Source: Strigops habroptila | Taxonomy: Eukaryota > Chordata > Aves > Psittaciformes > Psittacidae | NCBI RefSeq assembly: GCF_004027225.2 | Contig: NC_044277.2 | Coordinates: forward strand, 31,546,495 to 31,610,494 | Length of the DNA stretch: 64,000 nt | Direction of reading: 5' to 3' | Shown: in pieces, positions 1-13,115 of the stretch | How positions within the stretch are numbered: the first letter of the stretch is position 1 | Layout of the letters: every line of letters starts with the position of its first letter | The notes under the pieces: generated by a model | The model's input: only the letters and a program-made list of their open reading frames with translations | Told to the model about the DNA's origin: nothing | Databases searched by the model: none | Position numbers and translations under genes: made by a program

Positions 1-1614
1 CATTTTTTATAACCTGCTTCTAACAGTGCTAATATTTAGTACACATCTGCATTCAACGGTTGCTTATATTCAGGGATCTTGAAGGGCTGTGCAAATGGCA
101 TGGATTAGTTGTCCTCTGTTTGCAAATGAGGAAACTGAAACCTACAGAAAATTCCCATGGTTCCATGGGAATCGGTGTCAGGGAGAAAAAGCTGCAGTGG
201 GAGCCTCCTTAACAGTGGGCTATCTTCAAGCCCTCTCTCTAGTGGCCAGACAAGCCCCTATCACCAGATGTGAAGGAGGGGTTTTTGCCCTTAGTTCTGA
301 TGGGCAAAGGACTGCCCTGACAAGCTGAAAGGCTTCACATAATCTATATCTCTATCTAGGACTGAATGTCCTCACCCTTTCCTGCCATTTCCCACCATTA
401 GCTGTGTCCTTCAATATAGGCTCTCATGTAGCATGGTCTTTTCAGCCAAAGCAGTGAAAATGTGAGAGTTCTGGCTAGAACCATGACTTAGCTTTGTATC
501 TTTTAACTCCTAGCTGCAGACACTGTTCTTTTCTCCCAGAGAAATTCCTATGTATCGCCCACACTCAACTCCATAACTATAATACATCTGTCTTCAAGAG
601 TGTGTCTTTCTCGACATCATACGAAACACATGTATAAAACACGAGTCTTCCTTCTCAGCATAAGAGACTGCTGGTATAGACTCCATTACAGTACAGCATC
701 AGTTGCAACCCTTATCATGTTCATCATAACAAATTCAGACCCTTATAACTTCCTGACACACTTATTTTGTGGGCTGAAATTACCTGAGTGTAGGTTCTTC
801 CTAAAATGAAATTATTTAGGATGTAAAAGTTTTCCAACAATTTCCAAGTGTTAGTAGAAAGACATATAGAGGAAAAAAAAAAAAAAAGAAAAAAGAAGAC
901 ATATAAATCTGAATGTTAAGGAGATGGAGAAACAAAATAGTTCTCGATAAAAGCTGTATTTTGGCCTAAGTGAGGAACAGTTTATAGATTAGCCCTCAAA
1001 CTGCACTTACAAGAAATGAAATAAATGTTTGTTAGCCTTTTAAAACTGTAAATTGGTCATATCTGGGGGACAGATGTGTGCACATTTAAACAAGCCTATA
1101 AAGCATAAAATTTTCACACTAATGAATCCTCCATGTTACCTTATAAAGGATGATAAAGGATGCTATATTGAATGAAATTCACCAGTCTCATGTGAGATCA
1201 CGATAGTAATTTTTTCCTTAATATAAATCTTCTCCTTTCCAAGAGATGTAGTTAAGTTTTTCCACAAATCTTTAAGATGTAATTTTTATGTGAAACTAGT
1301 GACTTTGGAGTTCCCAATTTCAAAAATCTTGAAAAGATGAAAGAGGCCAAAGAAATTAAAGTTCTTAAAGGTTGTTTGGAGGTTTTGTGTAGGTCTGTCA
1401 GGGAAAAGTTTCTGGTTTGGGCTAATTCTCAGTGTCTTTTACCTCTTACTGTCAAATCTGTTTCATTATAAAAACAAGAAGCATATAAAGTGCTGTTGAG
1501 TTGGAAAATATTTACAATTATTTTGCACTGGTGTATACAGCTTAATGAAGTTCAGTACAACAGGGAACCAGTCACCTATCTCTAGCTGCAAGAGCCCCTG
1601 TCAATGTGTGTAAT
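1..1614. other. Intergenic, nothing recognised
   Basis: Mixed AT-rich sequence with an A-rich stretch near 872-898. The short frames at 89-328 and 600-809 have no recognisable protein motif, no splice context and no codon pattern that I would trust. Confidence 0.6.
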
Positions 1615-2263
1615 TGTCATAGTTTAACCCCAGCCAGCAACTCATACCTTGCAGACACTCGCTTACCCTCTCCCTCTTGCCCTGGTGGATGAGAAGAATA
1701 ATCAGAAAAAGGGTAAAATTCATGGGTTGAAATAAAACCAATTTAATAATTGGAGTAAAGTAAATAATAAAGGAAATAATAATTGAAATAATAATGGAGA
1801 TTATAATAATGAAAATAGTGGAAATAATAATAATAATAAATTAAAAGTAGCAGGAGAAAGGAATGGAACCCAAGAAAACAAACAGACACACAAACAAACC
1901 ACAAGTGATGCACAATATAATGGTTCACCACCCGCTGACCAATTCCCAGCCTGACCCAAACGGCGATCGGTCTCTTACAGATAACTCCCACCAGTTTATA
2001 TACTGGGCATGACGTGCTGTGGTATGGAATACCCCTTTGGCTAGTTCAGGTCACGTATCCTGTCTCTGCTCCCTCCCAGCTTCTTGTGTCCCTCCTCACT
2101 GACAGAGCATGGGACTAAAAAGTCCTTGATCAAGGGAAGTGCTACCAAGCAACAACTAAAACATCAGTGTGTTATCAGCATTATTCTCAGACTAAAGCAA
2201 AAACACAGCACTGTACCAGCTGCTAGGAGGAGAACTTACTCTATCCCAGATGAAACCAGGACA
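1615..2263 (-). mobile_element. Solo ERVL-type LTR (endogenous retrovirus)
   Basis: On the minus strand this 649-bp element starts TGTCCTGGTTTCATCTGGGA and ends GCTGGGGTTAAACTATGACA, the TG...CA ends of the abundant avian ERVL LTR. It has a TATA box (CAGTATATAAACTGG, plus strand 1992-2006) and an AT-rich ATT/TTA-repeat stretch in the 3' third (about 1743-1850). No internal retroviral sequence adjoins it, so it is a solo LTR left by recombination. The 5-bp flanks (GTAAT and AGTAT) do not match, so no target duplication can be claimed. Confidence 0.85.
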
Positions 2264-3460
2264 AGTATCCACCCTTTATTCCATAACATTTATGTCATGC
2301 CCAGGTCCTACACTTTCCAACACATCAAACTTAACCACCATCACCTTTCTTGTCCTTTTACATATATATACACACACACATACACAAATATTATTGCTTT
2401 AGTCTATGGGCCATCCCTGTAAAAGTCTGTTGGGTTTATGTAGTCCATAGCTTTGGGCTCCATCTGTCATAACAGTCTTTCAGGGCAGGAAAGTTGGTGT
2501 GTGGTGTTGGATTGTTGCATTCTGAAGGCAGTTCTGGCTTCATCAGCACTGAACTTGTCCAGTTTCATCAAAGTTCATTCTTCATTAGTCTGTAACACCC
2601 TTTTTATGACATCATCATAGAAGGTGATAATATAAAGTGTTATACAGTAATTAATATAATAAAGTTTAATTCATTGGCTATTCTCACACAAATAAAATGC
2701 CCTTGAGGCCCACACCTAAGTTCCCCATCCATCCACATTAACCACCACTAGCCAGGTGCACTCAGGTCCTTGAGCAAAAGCAGTCCTACAAATGGGTTTG
2801 CCTTTGCCTGAGGCAGGAATAAACCAGACTGTTTTCCCTAGCACATTTTTAATGTGCACTACAGTACATAAAAGTTTTGACTGGAAAGAGCCAGCTCAAA
2901 TGGCAGATCCCTTAGTGCTGACTAACAAGGTGGCTTTGCTAAACATGCATCCCAATGTTTGAAGCTTCCATCACCCATTGCTCTCACTGTAGCACAAAAC
3001 TTCCCTTTATTTTGGACTGTAAAAAGCAAGTATGAAAGTCAAGCGGCTCTAGTCAGCCAGAAAATAAGACTTCCTGATAAAACTATACTTTTTTTGCATT
3101 ATTGCTTCCACAGTCCTTTGTTTCCCATTTGAAGCAAGTCACGAGCATCTCCCTATGGCTTTAATTTGTACTTGAACTGTTTCTGCCTGCTAGTAGCACA
3201 TTCCAGTTTGTGGAAATTCCACATTCCACTCCAAAAAACCTAAAAGCTTAATTACAGGGGTCTCTCATGTATTATTTTCACCACCTCATCTTTGCTGGGA
3301 AGGATTTATTTCTGATTTTTTTTTATGGGATAATATCAGCTTTGTTTCTCTCCCCTCAGTTTAACAGGAGATTCAAGAAGCTTTACTTTCACCTCCCCAA
3401 AAAATGGGAAAATAAAGTTGTTTGCACCAGCAAAGGAGGATGTGTTAGTGCTGTGGCAGT

Positions 3461-3510
3461 AAAGTCAATGGAAAGCTTAACACTGGCTCCAGCAGGCTCT
3501 GGATCCCACA
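3461..3510. repeat. Ancient MITE-like remnant
   Basis: AAAGTCAATGGAAAGCTTAA CACTGGCTCCAGCAGGCTCT GGATCC resembles a degenerate sauropsid repeat with the phrase AAGTCAATGG-AAGACT...GGGCTTTGGATCAGG. Weak. Confidence 0.3.
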
Positions 3511-4837
3511 TCTTAACCAATCTGCATTTTACCTCTGTCTAGGTTCTTAAATATTCTTGACAGCATTGCATGGTAACTAGCAAAGCTCTCGAGTAGCATT
3601 TAAAAGAAGTAAGATTTGATTATATTTTGTTCAGTGAGAACTATTCAGCCTTCTTACAACTCAAATACGAGTTAATGTCACTTTGCGGAAAAAGAAGGAA
3701 ACCAGATCATTCGAATTACAAGATTGTTGATGGATTAATTTGTGACAGAAGAAAGTGAAAGTGAGGTGGTGACAAGGGGATTAGTTAACAAGATGCAATA
3801 AGAATGCTAGGAGAGCTGCTCTTGCTTTGCAAATACACTAGACTTTTTGAAGATACTGCTACCGTGACAGATAAAAGGAATGTAGCTGCATTATATATTT
3901 AAATTTTCCAAAGGCATTTGAAAAGATACTGCACAAATGGCTTACTTTGAAAATAAAAGCTCATGTGATGAAGAGGAAGCTGCAAAATGAATTAAACTGT
4001 AAGAAGAAAGGAGAGGGAGGAAAGGAATAATGAATATAATACACTTAAAATAGAAGGTATTCTCCTGAGAAGTACCACAGAGCTCTGCAGGCTTAAACCA
4101 GGGCACCTGCACCTTGTTATTTAATCTATGTAATGCTTTGCTTACAGACTCTTATTTGGCTGAATTGATGGAATTTTGGGAATTCTTTATGGGAATGCTG
4201 ATGTAAAAATATTTTTTTTTTACCTTATAGTATTTATACTGTATTTAGAGTATGACGCTCCTTCCTTGATATCACAGAAAGAAGAAAAGATTAACAAAAC
4301 ATTAACATCACAAAACCCATGTTATGGGCTTAATTGCTACAGAAATCTTTTCCCTCTCCATACACAGAAATTACTTTTCTGTAGTACCTCTGTTAGAGCT
4401 CATCTTACACTGAAAACCTGGAATCTCCAGGAAAGCAGTGCCTAGTGGAGTCCATAACCCAGAGGTGTTTCTTCTCAATTAATTTCTTATTTCAGCCTTT
4501 GTGAATCACTGGCTCACTGTCTTCATGCACTACTCTACTTTGTTATTAGATACCCATGCACAGAATTTCCATGGTCCTGTTGACCTTGTTCCTGCAATTT
4601 TATAATTACACATGCAGGATAGGAGAAACACCAATATCCCATTTTTATGGACAAGAAAAAAGAGACAGAGAAACATAAAGGGTCTGTCCCTTCAAAGTGA
4701 CATGATGTATTGCAAAATGTAAGCCATCACCTAATGAATCCTCAGTCATTAACCCTCTGTGACAGTCATGAACCTAAACCGATTTGCCCTTTTGCAAAGA
4801 AAATGACAGAGCATAGAGTATACTGAAGTCTAAAGCA

Positions 4838-4950
4838 CTCATACAGAGGTAGGAGATCTGCATTCAAGTTCTGCCACTGCTGGAGCTAAACCAAGAATAT
4901 TCAGCATATCTCTGTCAGTTTCCATGTGAGCACCTTAATTAGTAAAATAC
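4838..4950 (+). mobile_element. MIR-like ancient SINE remnant
   Basis: GGAGATCTGCATTCAAGTTC TGCCACTGCTGG and then TCTCTGTCAGTTTCCATGTG line up with the MIR/CORE-SINE pattern (GG-AGACCTGGGTTCAAGTCC, then CTCAGTTTCC-T-TGTAAAAT). The divergence is high and the call is from pattern memory. Confidence 0.4.
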
Positions 4951-7900
4951 TTGGTTTTCCAGGGAAGTGTAAATTTCTCTTATTGGAGTTACTCTGTCCT
5001 TTATAAATTATTTAGTAAGAAACAAGGGAGTGTCTCTAATCCAGCAATTTTCACCTATCACATAGAAGGTCTCATGTTAGCTGCCATGAGAAAAGCAGAA
5101 CAGGGATCTGAATCCAGTTTTCCCCACCCCAGGGGAGTGATCTTAGCACTTACTCACTCTTGTGCTGGATGCACAAGTCAAAAATATTGTTCAAGAAACA
5201 TCTATTTCAGGTAAGTGCTTCATTAGTTCTAATTTTAAGGAACATGTCTGTTTGGGGTAAGCATTAGCTCTTATGCACCTCTGTCTGCATTTGCCTACAT
5301 GTCCTTGGGCAGTGATATTGAGGATGGTACTCAATAACTATTTAAAGCCTATTTTGAGAAACCCAGGAACTACTGGGGCCAAGACATTTGCCAGAAGACA
5401 GACATGAGAAAAAATGGAGAAACTGAACCCATTGCTCCTAAGTCCATAGCCTATGTATGAGACCTTCGACTGCTAGCATAGAAAATGAGAGAGCATGTTA
5501 TGGCATTTCCTGTGATTGGTCACAATGCAGTTTGTTTCCTGCCACCTCAAAATTCTGGTATTTCATCATCTTTTCACAGTCGCTAGGTAACTTGGTTTCC
5601 TTCATAGCCATAGGTTTGAAGAAAATGCTAGGATTTACTGAACAACATAGTGAAGTTGGTTTAGTGGTGGTACTTGTAAAGAAGGACATGTCAGAGGCCA
5701 TTGAACCTGGTTTAGCGTGATTTCCTGTGTGGGCTGGAACTTTCAACTTGAATGCCATCTTGTTCTTCCAAGCCATGTTGCTGCAGGTGAGATCAGCAGA
5801 GGTGATTAAATTCTCTGGAGCCTGATCTAATAGAAAAACCCCATTGACTTAAACAAAGCTGGTGCAGTCATTACATTAATACACTGTCAAGGAAGTTCTT
5901 GCTAGCTCAGTTCAGGATAAATCATTCTATGCAAGCTCAAATTTAAACTTGTGCTTAATTATTCTCAAATCAAATATTGCATGCAGATATGAAGAAATTT
6001 CTTGGAAGGAAAATTGTACCTACAGTAAATTTTGAATATGTCAAATATTACTATCTACTGCTTGCTTAGGGCATCTGGACTTCAGTTCTTCTCCAACATG
6101 AATCATATAACTTCTTTTTTGTTATATCTAGGCATCTGCAAAATCCTGTAGAGGACAGGAAATCACAGAAGTACTTTGGCTCAGAAATTAAGAAGAGAAA
6201 ATTTGCTATGAGAGATTGTGACTTCTAATGAACCTTGGATTGGTTTTTATTTTACAGTTGGGACAAGATATACTGTCACTTTGGGTTCTAAAAAATTTCT
6301 GAGTTTCTGCTTGAAAATTTGTGAGGTAAAGAACATAGGCCCCATAAAGGCATGATTAAATTTGTACTGTACCTCCAAATAAATATTCCTGTACCTGAGA
6401 GAAAGAGAAAACATACATGTGGTCCACGGTGAGCTTTTAACATGTCTTCAAATAGTTGTTTACTGTGACCTTTAGTGGTCAACAGTGATTGTGGTTTTTT
6501 CCCATCCTGGGTTGCCAGCTCTAGATTTGATGATCTTGGCCGTGACATGCATTTTAATTGCCTGTTATAGTGCACTGGCATCTTAGGAAAGAGAACCCAA
6601 AGAGCAAGCCTATCAAAGCTCTCTTGTAACAAACTGCAAATGTGCACTACAAAGCAGAATGTGTATCAGTTTCATCAGCTTTTATTTTGGAACATGGGAG
6701 GTATACTAGGTGCAGAATGGCTTTGTTGTTAAGGAAAATGTTAATTACTGAATAGCGATAGAAATAGGATTGGTTAATTTTCAAATCACTGCAGATACAA
6801 AATTGTTGATGTTGGCTTATTGCTACAGGGAGGTGTTAGATGTCAGATCCTATTGATTTCAGCTGAGATGTCTTAATTAGTCAATCCTATTGATTTTGGT
6901 GAGTATGTCATGAAAATAATTACTCTACATTCAGCATAGTAATTTTTCTATTTTAACATCTCTTCTCCTTCAAAAAGCAGACTTTTTAAATCTCTAACAG
7001 CACTAATACCAAGAAGGCAGCCAGATTGTTTGGTTTAAGAATCAAACTAGACTCCTAAGACCACTTATCATCGCTTTGACAGTTTTTGAAACAGACCACC
7101 AGAGCTACACTCAAAACTGTCAAAAAAAAGTTGTGTTTCAATACCACTTCTTCCCCAAGGCCTGATTGCAGTTTGGTATTCTTAACTTACTTATTGAATT
7201 TTCCCTCAAGTAGTCTTTGTGCCTGAAAATTGCTGAGTTGTTCCATCTTATTAGCAAGAAGTGCTTGTTCTAGTATAGTACAGCAAGGACAACAAAGCTC
7301 AACCACTGTTATGTCGCTTCATTCATTTTTCACCTCTTTTCACTTCTGTATTTCATCTCTAAAAAGATCTTCTCTATGTCTTTGTATGATCGAAGTTAGG
7401 AAAGTTAGTTTTTGGTGCACTGAACATGGATGAAAGAGTCTTTTTATCTAAAAATCTTGCATTTGGTTAAAATCAATATACATATTTTATAAAATATTTC
7501 AGTTTAGCACAATCTCAAGTGCTGTTTAGGTAATTCCTTAATTTAAAATTGGTCACATTTCACAGATAGAAAAGTCCAAATAAAGTATTAATTCATAGAA
7601 AAAAGTTAACCACACTTGAATGTGTATATATTTATACAAACTGTAAAAGTTCTCCAGAACCAGAACAGCAGAAACCATTTCTTTAGCTGCTTATATTTAA
7701 ATAATGCAAAAAGGAAGCTGGAAAAAAAAAATAAAATCAAGCAACTCTTCATGAAAGACACAGTATTGCTAGGAAGTCTTTGTAATGTACAGAAGTAGAG
7801 CACAAAATTTTGACTGCACAATGGCCCTATCTGTGGAACTCTGACTGCCTTAGCCAGTAAGGTTAAGACATCCTTTCAGTTTGTCTTTTACTGAGCCCGC

Positions 7901-9966
7901 CTCAAAGTATTCTGATTAAGGTCAGTTGTATATCAGTGGCTTTCCAATGTGAATACCAAAAGCAGGTCCTGAGTTTTAGGAGTTTGGTAGATTATTTTAG
8001 GGGTTAGAAATACTAGTTTTGGAAGAAGAAATGTACTATTATGAATATATATTTGAAATAAAAAGCAGCAGCCTGATGTCATGAAGTTTTATGACAAACA
8101 ATGGAGTCCAGTTTCAGAGGAAATTTCAGACTTTAAAAAGTTCCATATCTGTTCCTAAATTCCTTTTTCTCCTTGTAATGTTGAGACTCGGGAAAGTAAA
8201 ACAGAATATAAAATAGGCGTGCAAGAATCAGAGAAATTTTTTCTTTACAGATTGACTCACTGCAACTGTTCTGTGCATAGCCATGAGGCTCCTCTGGTCA
8301 ATCCTTGGAGCCTCATTGAAATAAAACCTTGTCCCTTCCTATTAGTCCAGAAGTACCACTGATGAGCTGCAAGCCTGCTTGATGTACTCTTCTTGCAGTA
8401 TTACATGCTTGTTTTGAGAAGTAAGGGGCAAAACAGTCTAAAAAGATTCCCTGTAGCTTATATCCAGGACATTGTGATCTTGTGAACATGTTCTGCTTTC
8501 ACAGAAAAATAATACCACTTTTGCAAATAATTTATACAGAAGAATGACTTGATGGTAGTTCATGGACAAATTTCCAACACTAGAAGAAGAAACCCTGTAT
8601 TAAAACTTTCTTCATTGAGACTAGATTCTGGTACTTTAAGAGGATAATAGATGGTTCATATCGTGGTACTGAATGCATATTCTGGAAATCATAGAGTCTA
8701 CAATATCTGCCAAGACAATGAACAACCTGTAAAGTATTGTTGGACCAGTTTTATATCAGCAGTAATTGTCTGACTATGTAAACCTGTGCCATACCTATTA
8801 TAATAAATACTGGCTTATCATACAACTGACACTGATTTTCTGAAGTATAAACTTATAAATTCATTGTTCAAGCATCATTCATTCCTGTGTTTGAATGTGG
8901 TGTGATACACAATTATATTACTATTTATTATAAAATCACTAATTCCCTGCATGGCATATTCTACTTGCTCCAGTATGTATGTTTCCCTCTTAAAATCAGA
9001 TGTTTTCTGTTTTTCAGACCTTCTGAGCATCTGCTGCTTTCACTGGGGTGAGCAGGACTGGTACAAGAAGTACCAGTACCTCAGCGTCTCAAACATAAGG
9101 AAACAAATGAACAAAAAAAAAAAAAAAAATAACCCTGAGAATACACATTGGCATTCAGTTCTGACAAAAATCTACAGGAAGTGTTTTGAGGGGGATTTTG
9201 CATTTTAATAATCTACAGGTTTATTTTATGACACTTTTTCTGAAGGCCGTTTTTGAATCTTGCTATATTCATTCTCTGTTCCTGTATCAACTTTTTCTTC
9301 CTTGAGATGCCAAATTTTACCCTTTCTTTTTGTGCCTTAAATGTTCAGATTTCTCCCCATAGTCCAACTTGTGGAAACTGGCCATGAAGTTCAATGGTAC
9401 AATAAAGGAATTCCCAGCAAGCTTTGTGGCTACCATTTTAATACTTTTTATATCTACTTTTTATTTATGTGCACAAGTGTAATATGGTCACTTACATCTC
9501 TACAGATACTGTATTTATAAAGATAATGTATTAATAGTGTGCAAGCTCTAATAAGCAATAAAGGATTTTTTTGCATTTTAATATATCCTCCTGAATATCA
9601 AGAGTATTGTTTTATACCTATGTCTACAATGAACAGTGTTACAGAAATGGAAGATCTCTTATTGCAAAATGACTAGGCCAGAAATAGCTTTCTATTACCC
9701 CCTGAGTCCCTTTAAGATCATCCTCACAAATCCAAATCTAGCTCAGTGTGCAAATTAGGGTGATGGGCTATAGTGTGCTAAAATTTTATGATTATGAGGG
9801 AATAAAACCTAATATCTTCAGGTGGTACAGTAAGCTGGAGTTTCCCTGGAAGAGAGAAGACACACCTATCTTATTTTGGATATTTAAGTTTGGGTATACA
9901 TTAGATGTAAAATGATAGTGGTCCATGCAGAGACAAGTTTCTTCCTAAAGGTGCTGAAACAGTTGG

Positions 9967-9992
9967 AATAATTCAATATTCATTGAATTATT
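9967..9992. repeat. Perfect 11-bp inverted repeat, AT-rich
   Basis: Arms AATAATTCAAT and ATTGAATTATT around ATTC, followed by a further GAATAATTG copy. Low-complexity AT sequence makes chance formation plausible. Confidence 0.8.
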
Positions 9993-10409
9993 GAATAATT
10001 GACAGAGAATCAAGAAGGTGAACCTGCTAAAATATCCTAAAACATTGTGTCAGTCTTTATGTGCATCTGACAATCAATGTAATATAAAAACATATACAAA
10101 TATAATTCATGTGTATGAACTATATTCTTATGCTTTATTTAAATAAATTCACAAATATTCACATTTAAAATAAATAAATGTCTAAAAATGTTTAAATAGA
10201 ACCTTTTCTATAAAAAATACTGTTCTGAAGGGCCTGAACATCAATATACATCAGAGTTCAATTCTTTCTAGTAATATGAATTTGGTTTTATTTCTCTTTT
10301 AGATTGCTTTTGTCCCACTAAAGTGAATTGGAGCTGTGGGTTATTTTGTGTGCTGATGTGTATGAGGGTTTTGTGTTAGAAATATGGCATCTCAATTTCT
10401 TATTCATCT

Positions 10410-10445
10410 CCTATACAAATCTCTTTGTATAGAGATTTGTATAGG
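10410..10445. repeat. Perfect 15-bp inverted repeat
   Basis: The arm CCTATACAAATCTCT (10410-10424), loop TTGTAT and arm AGAGATTTGTATAGG (10431-10445) pair perfectly. It could form a short hairpin in DNA or RNA. There is no associated gene, and it is too short for a typical pre-miRNA. Confidence 0.9.
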
Positions 10446-12313
10446 CCCGTGGAGTTCTTATGAAACATTTGGGTTAAACCCCAAAAAATTAGGTTATTAA
10501 TATCCATCTGACATCTTTTCATGCATAAGTCAAAGATCAAAAGCAGTAAATTTAAAAAGTCTCCATTTTATCTTTGGTCAGAAAGATACTATGGAAAATA
10601 GGGACTGTCAAAGGTGACACTGAACTAATGCGCAAAGTCAGAGACAAAATACTGTAGAACTGCAGGCAGGGGCTATGTAGTCCTGCAGCTACTGAACTTC
10701 CCTAATTATTGCAATTGCATGCAATTTTTAGGAATATATTAAACAAAATTTGAAGTAGGGAAGACTGTGCCTTACATTAGGGCTCAGCCAGGTGCTTGGC
10801 TCCAGCACAGTCCGACACTCTGTGGCCACTGTACTGCCACAGACCCCCCAGGCTGTTGGACCGCCATAGCTGCTGGCCAGCAAGGCAGGACACTGAGGAG
10901 TATGCTAAGTCCTAGAAATGAAAAGTGGACATCACATGGAGGTGAAATGGGTGACAAATATGTTTACAGAAAAAATATCCTGCTTTAATGGGCAGTTCCT
11001 CTTTTCCCTCAGGGAAACTTGTTTTTTCACTTTATTACCATTGGTTCCAAAGATAATAATTACAGCTTTCTTCTTCTCTGCTCCCATTTTCACATCACCG
11101 AGAAACATGAGCAGTGTTTTCTTACTTGTACTTTTAACTGTGCTGAAATTCACTTGTTCATTCCTATTTCTCTTTTTGTCTCTTACTGAGAGACAGCCTG
11201 TTTATTACCTTCACCCTTATAACTTTTGTATTACTTAACAGACTAAAAAGGTTTTTTGGAAGACCAAGTGTAAAACTTTCCTTTTTTAGTATTGTGTTAA
11301 TATTCTCAGAAGAACTCTAGTATATAATGCTCTGATTTGTCAGATCACTTAATCCCAAGTTTAAATCTTTCTGAAACACACAATTAGGTGGGTGTTCTTC
11401 AAGATGTAATTTTCTTTTATGAAAGTGATGTGAGTTATAATAAAATGAATCAAACTAGTTCAATTTCTGTGTTGTTTTTTTTTCTTCTCTGTGCCTGAGA
11501 AGATTAATATACCTGTAAATCTCAATATCATTTTATACAGTTTATTCAGAAGAAAGACATATATTGTCTCTCTTTCAGTTGCGTAAGACCTAATACAAAG
11601 AACAATAGATTTTCTTGATTATAGTTCAAGTATGTGCATGTCAGTACGTTAAGCTGATTGACCTCAATGTGTCTGTCTTTCAGTTACTGTAATCCTTACT
11701 TTGCCTTGATCACCTCTCTGAGTAACACATACAGACTAGGGTTGTGATGTCTTTTGGCATTTATAGTTAGAAGATCTCCATCCTTTAGAGGAGGAATGAG
11801 CAATCTGTGGCCTGTGCTGTTCCCCCAGGCATGTCCGCTCCCGTGAACTCTGGAGAGTCAGATGGACTTTTCCACTGGGAAGGAGGGGGGCCAAGGTCTG
11901 GAGCACAGTTTCGTGCTGAAAACCACAGGCTCACACTGAAGTTCACACTGAAGCTGGCAGAATGCATGAGACCAAATACATTATTACACATATCTAGCTT
12001 TAATTCACTGTCCCTTAAAGGTCTGACTGGAAATAAAAATGTTTACTAGGCATAGAGAATATCGACAAGCCTGTAAGGTTTAGGACATTAGAGTAATTTA
12101 TTGGCACTGAGGTGTTATTGGTTTGTCGGTGTAGCAGCCCTGGAGACACACTGGCTCCTGATAACTCCCTTTCCTGATGCACTTGTATTGCCACAAGTGG
12201 CAGAATCATAATGATATTTTGTGTCCACTGATCACTTGCTCTTTCAATTTTTTCATGGAAAATTTGGCTTCCTATATGTCATATCAGCTGTCCCAACTCC
12301 TTTCTATATAGTA

Positions 12314-12324
12314 AATAAAAGAAT

Positions 12325-12362
<38 letters not shown>
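12314..12362 (+). other. AATAAA plus A32 tract, possible retrocopy tail
   Basis: AATAAA at 12314-12319 is followed 11 bp later by 32 uninterrupted A residues (12331-12362). This is the arrangement of a reverse-transcribed mRNA 3' end. The sequence upstream (about 12040-12310) is not recognised and has no long frame. Confidence 0.35.
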
Positions 12363-12363
<1 letters not shown>

Positions 12364-12830
12364 AAACCCAAACACATAAAAACCCCAAAACCCTCATCCA
12401 ACTCAAAGTCAATTCCAGAATTGTTCAGCATTCATGAAGCTTCAAGTCAGACCTTGCGTAGGGTTTCACGTATCCAATCAGTTCTTTCTTCAAGGCTAAA
12501 AATTGAGCTTCCTTTCTGAAGAAAGAATAGGGGAAGATACTAGGGCATAATGGAAATGCATTTCTACTTAGTCCCTGGAGGCTTTCTGTTTAGTTGCTTC
12601 GACAAGTGCCCTCTTAGTTCTGGACAATCACTAGATGACACTACAGAGGTCTCCCTGCAATCCAAGATTTATAGAAGGCTAGTTTAGTTGTACCACACTT
12701 TATCACCATTTGGGGCACCAATACAAACCTATGCTCTGCGGAAAGATAAATAAGTGGAAAGAAAAGGATCTGTATCAAACTTTTTGTGGCACAGGTGAAT
12801 ACATCTAAAGAGGGAATGCCCAAATATAAA

Positions 12831-13115
12831 GAATCATAGAATGGTTAGGGTTGGGAAGGACGTTAGGATCATCTACTTCCAACCCCCCTGCCATGGGCAC
12901 GGATGCCTCACACTAAACCATGTAATCCAAGCCTCTGTCCAGCCTGGCCCTGAACATTGCCAGGGATGGAGCATTCACCACATCTTTGGGCAACCTGTTC
13001 CAGTGCCTCACCACCCTCACAGTAAAGAACTTCCTTATATCCAGCCTGAACTTCTCCTGTTTAAGTTTGAGGCCATTACCCCCTGTTGTATCGTTACAGT
13101 CCCTGATGAAGAAGT
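12831..13115 (-). mobile_element. CR1 LINE 3' fragment
   Basis: On the plus strand it begins GAATCATAGAATGGTTAGGG, the reverse complement of a CR1 3' end, and continues with CATGGGCACGG, GGGCAACCTGTTCCAGTGCC and CACAGTAAAGAACTTCC to TCCCTGATGAAGAAG. It is similar to the CR1 at 14860-17410 but in the opposite orientation. An A17-18 run follows at about 13140. Confidence 0.93.

Larger units (their letters stand above)
2264..12313. other. Intergenic, only old repeat remnants
   Basis: AT-rich sequence downstream of HNF4G. Apart from the MIR-like and MITE-like pieces, the two inverted repeats and a GC-rich patch near 10770-10900, I see nothing. The many 60-120 aa frames show no domains. Confidence 0.6.

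Noticed and set aside
1743-1991. 82-aa minus-strand frame with a Tyr/Phe-rich tail
   Set aside because: It lies within the solo LTR, and the tail is the translated ATT-rich stretch.
11785-12049. Possible hAT-type repeat (phrase GAGCAATCTGTGGCCTG)
   Set aside because: A single short phrase with no terminal inverted repeats or target duplication is not enough.
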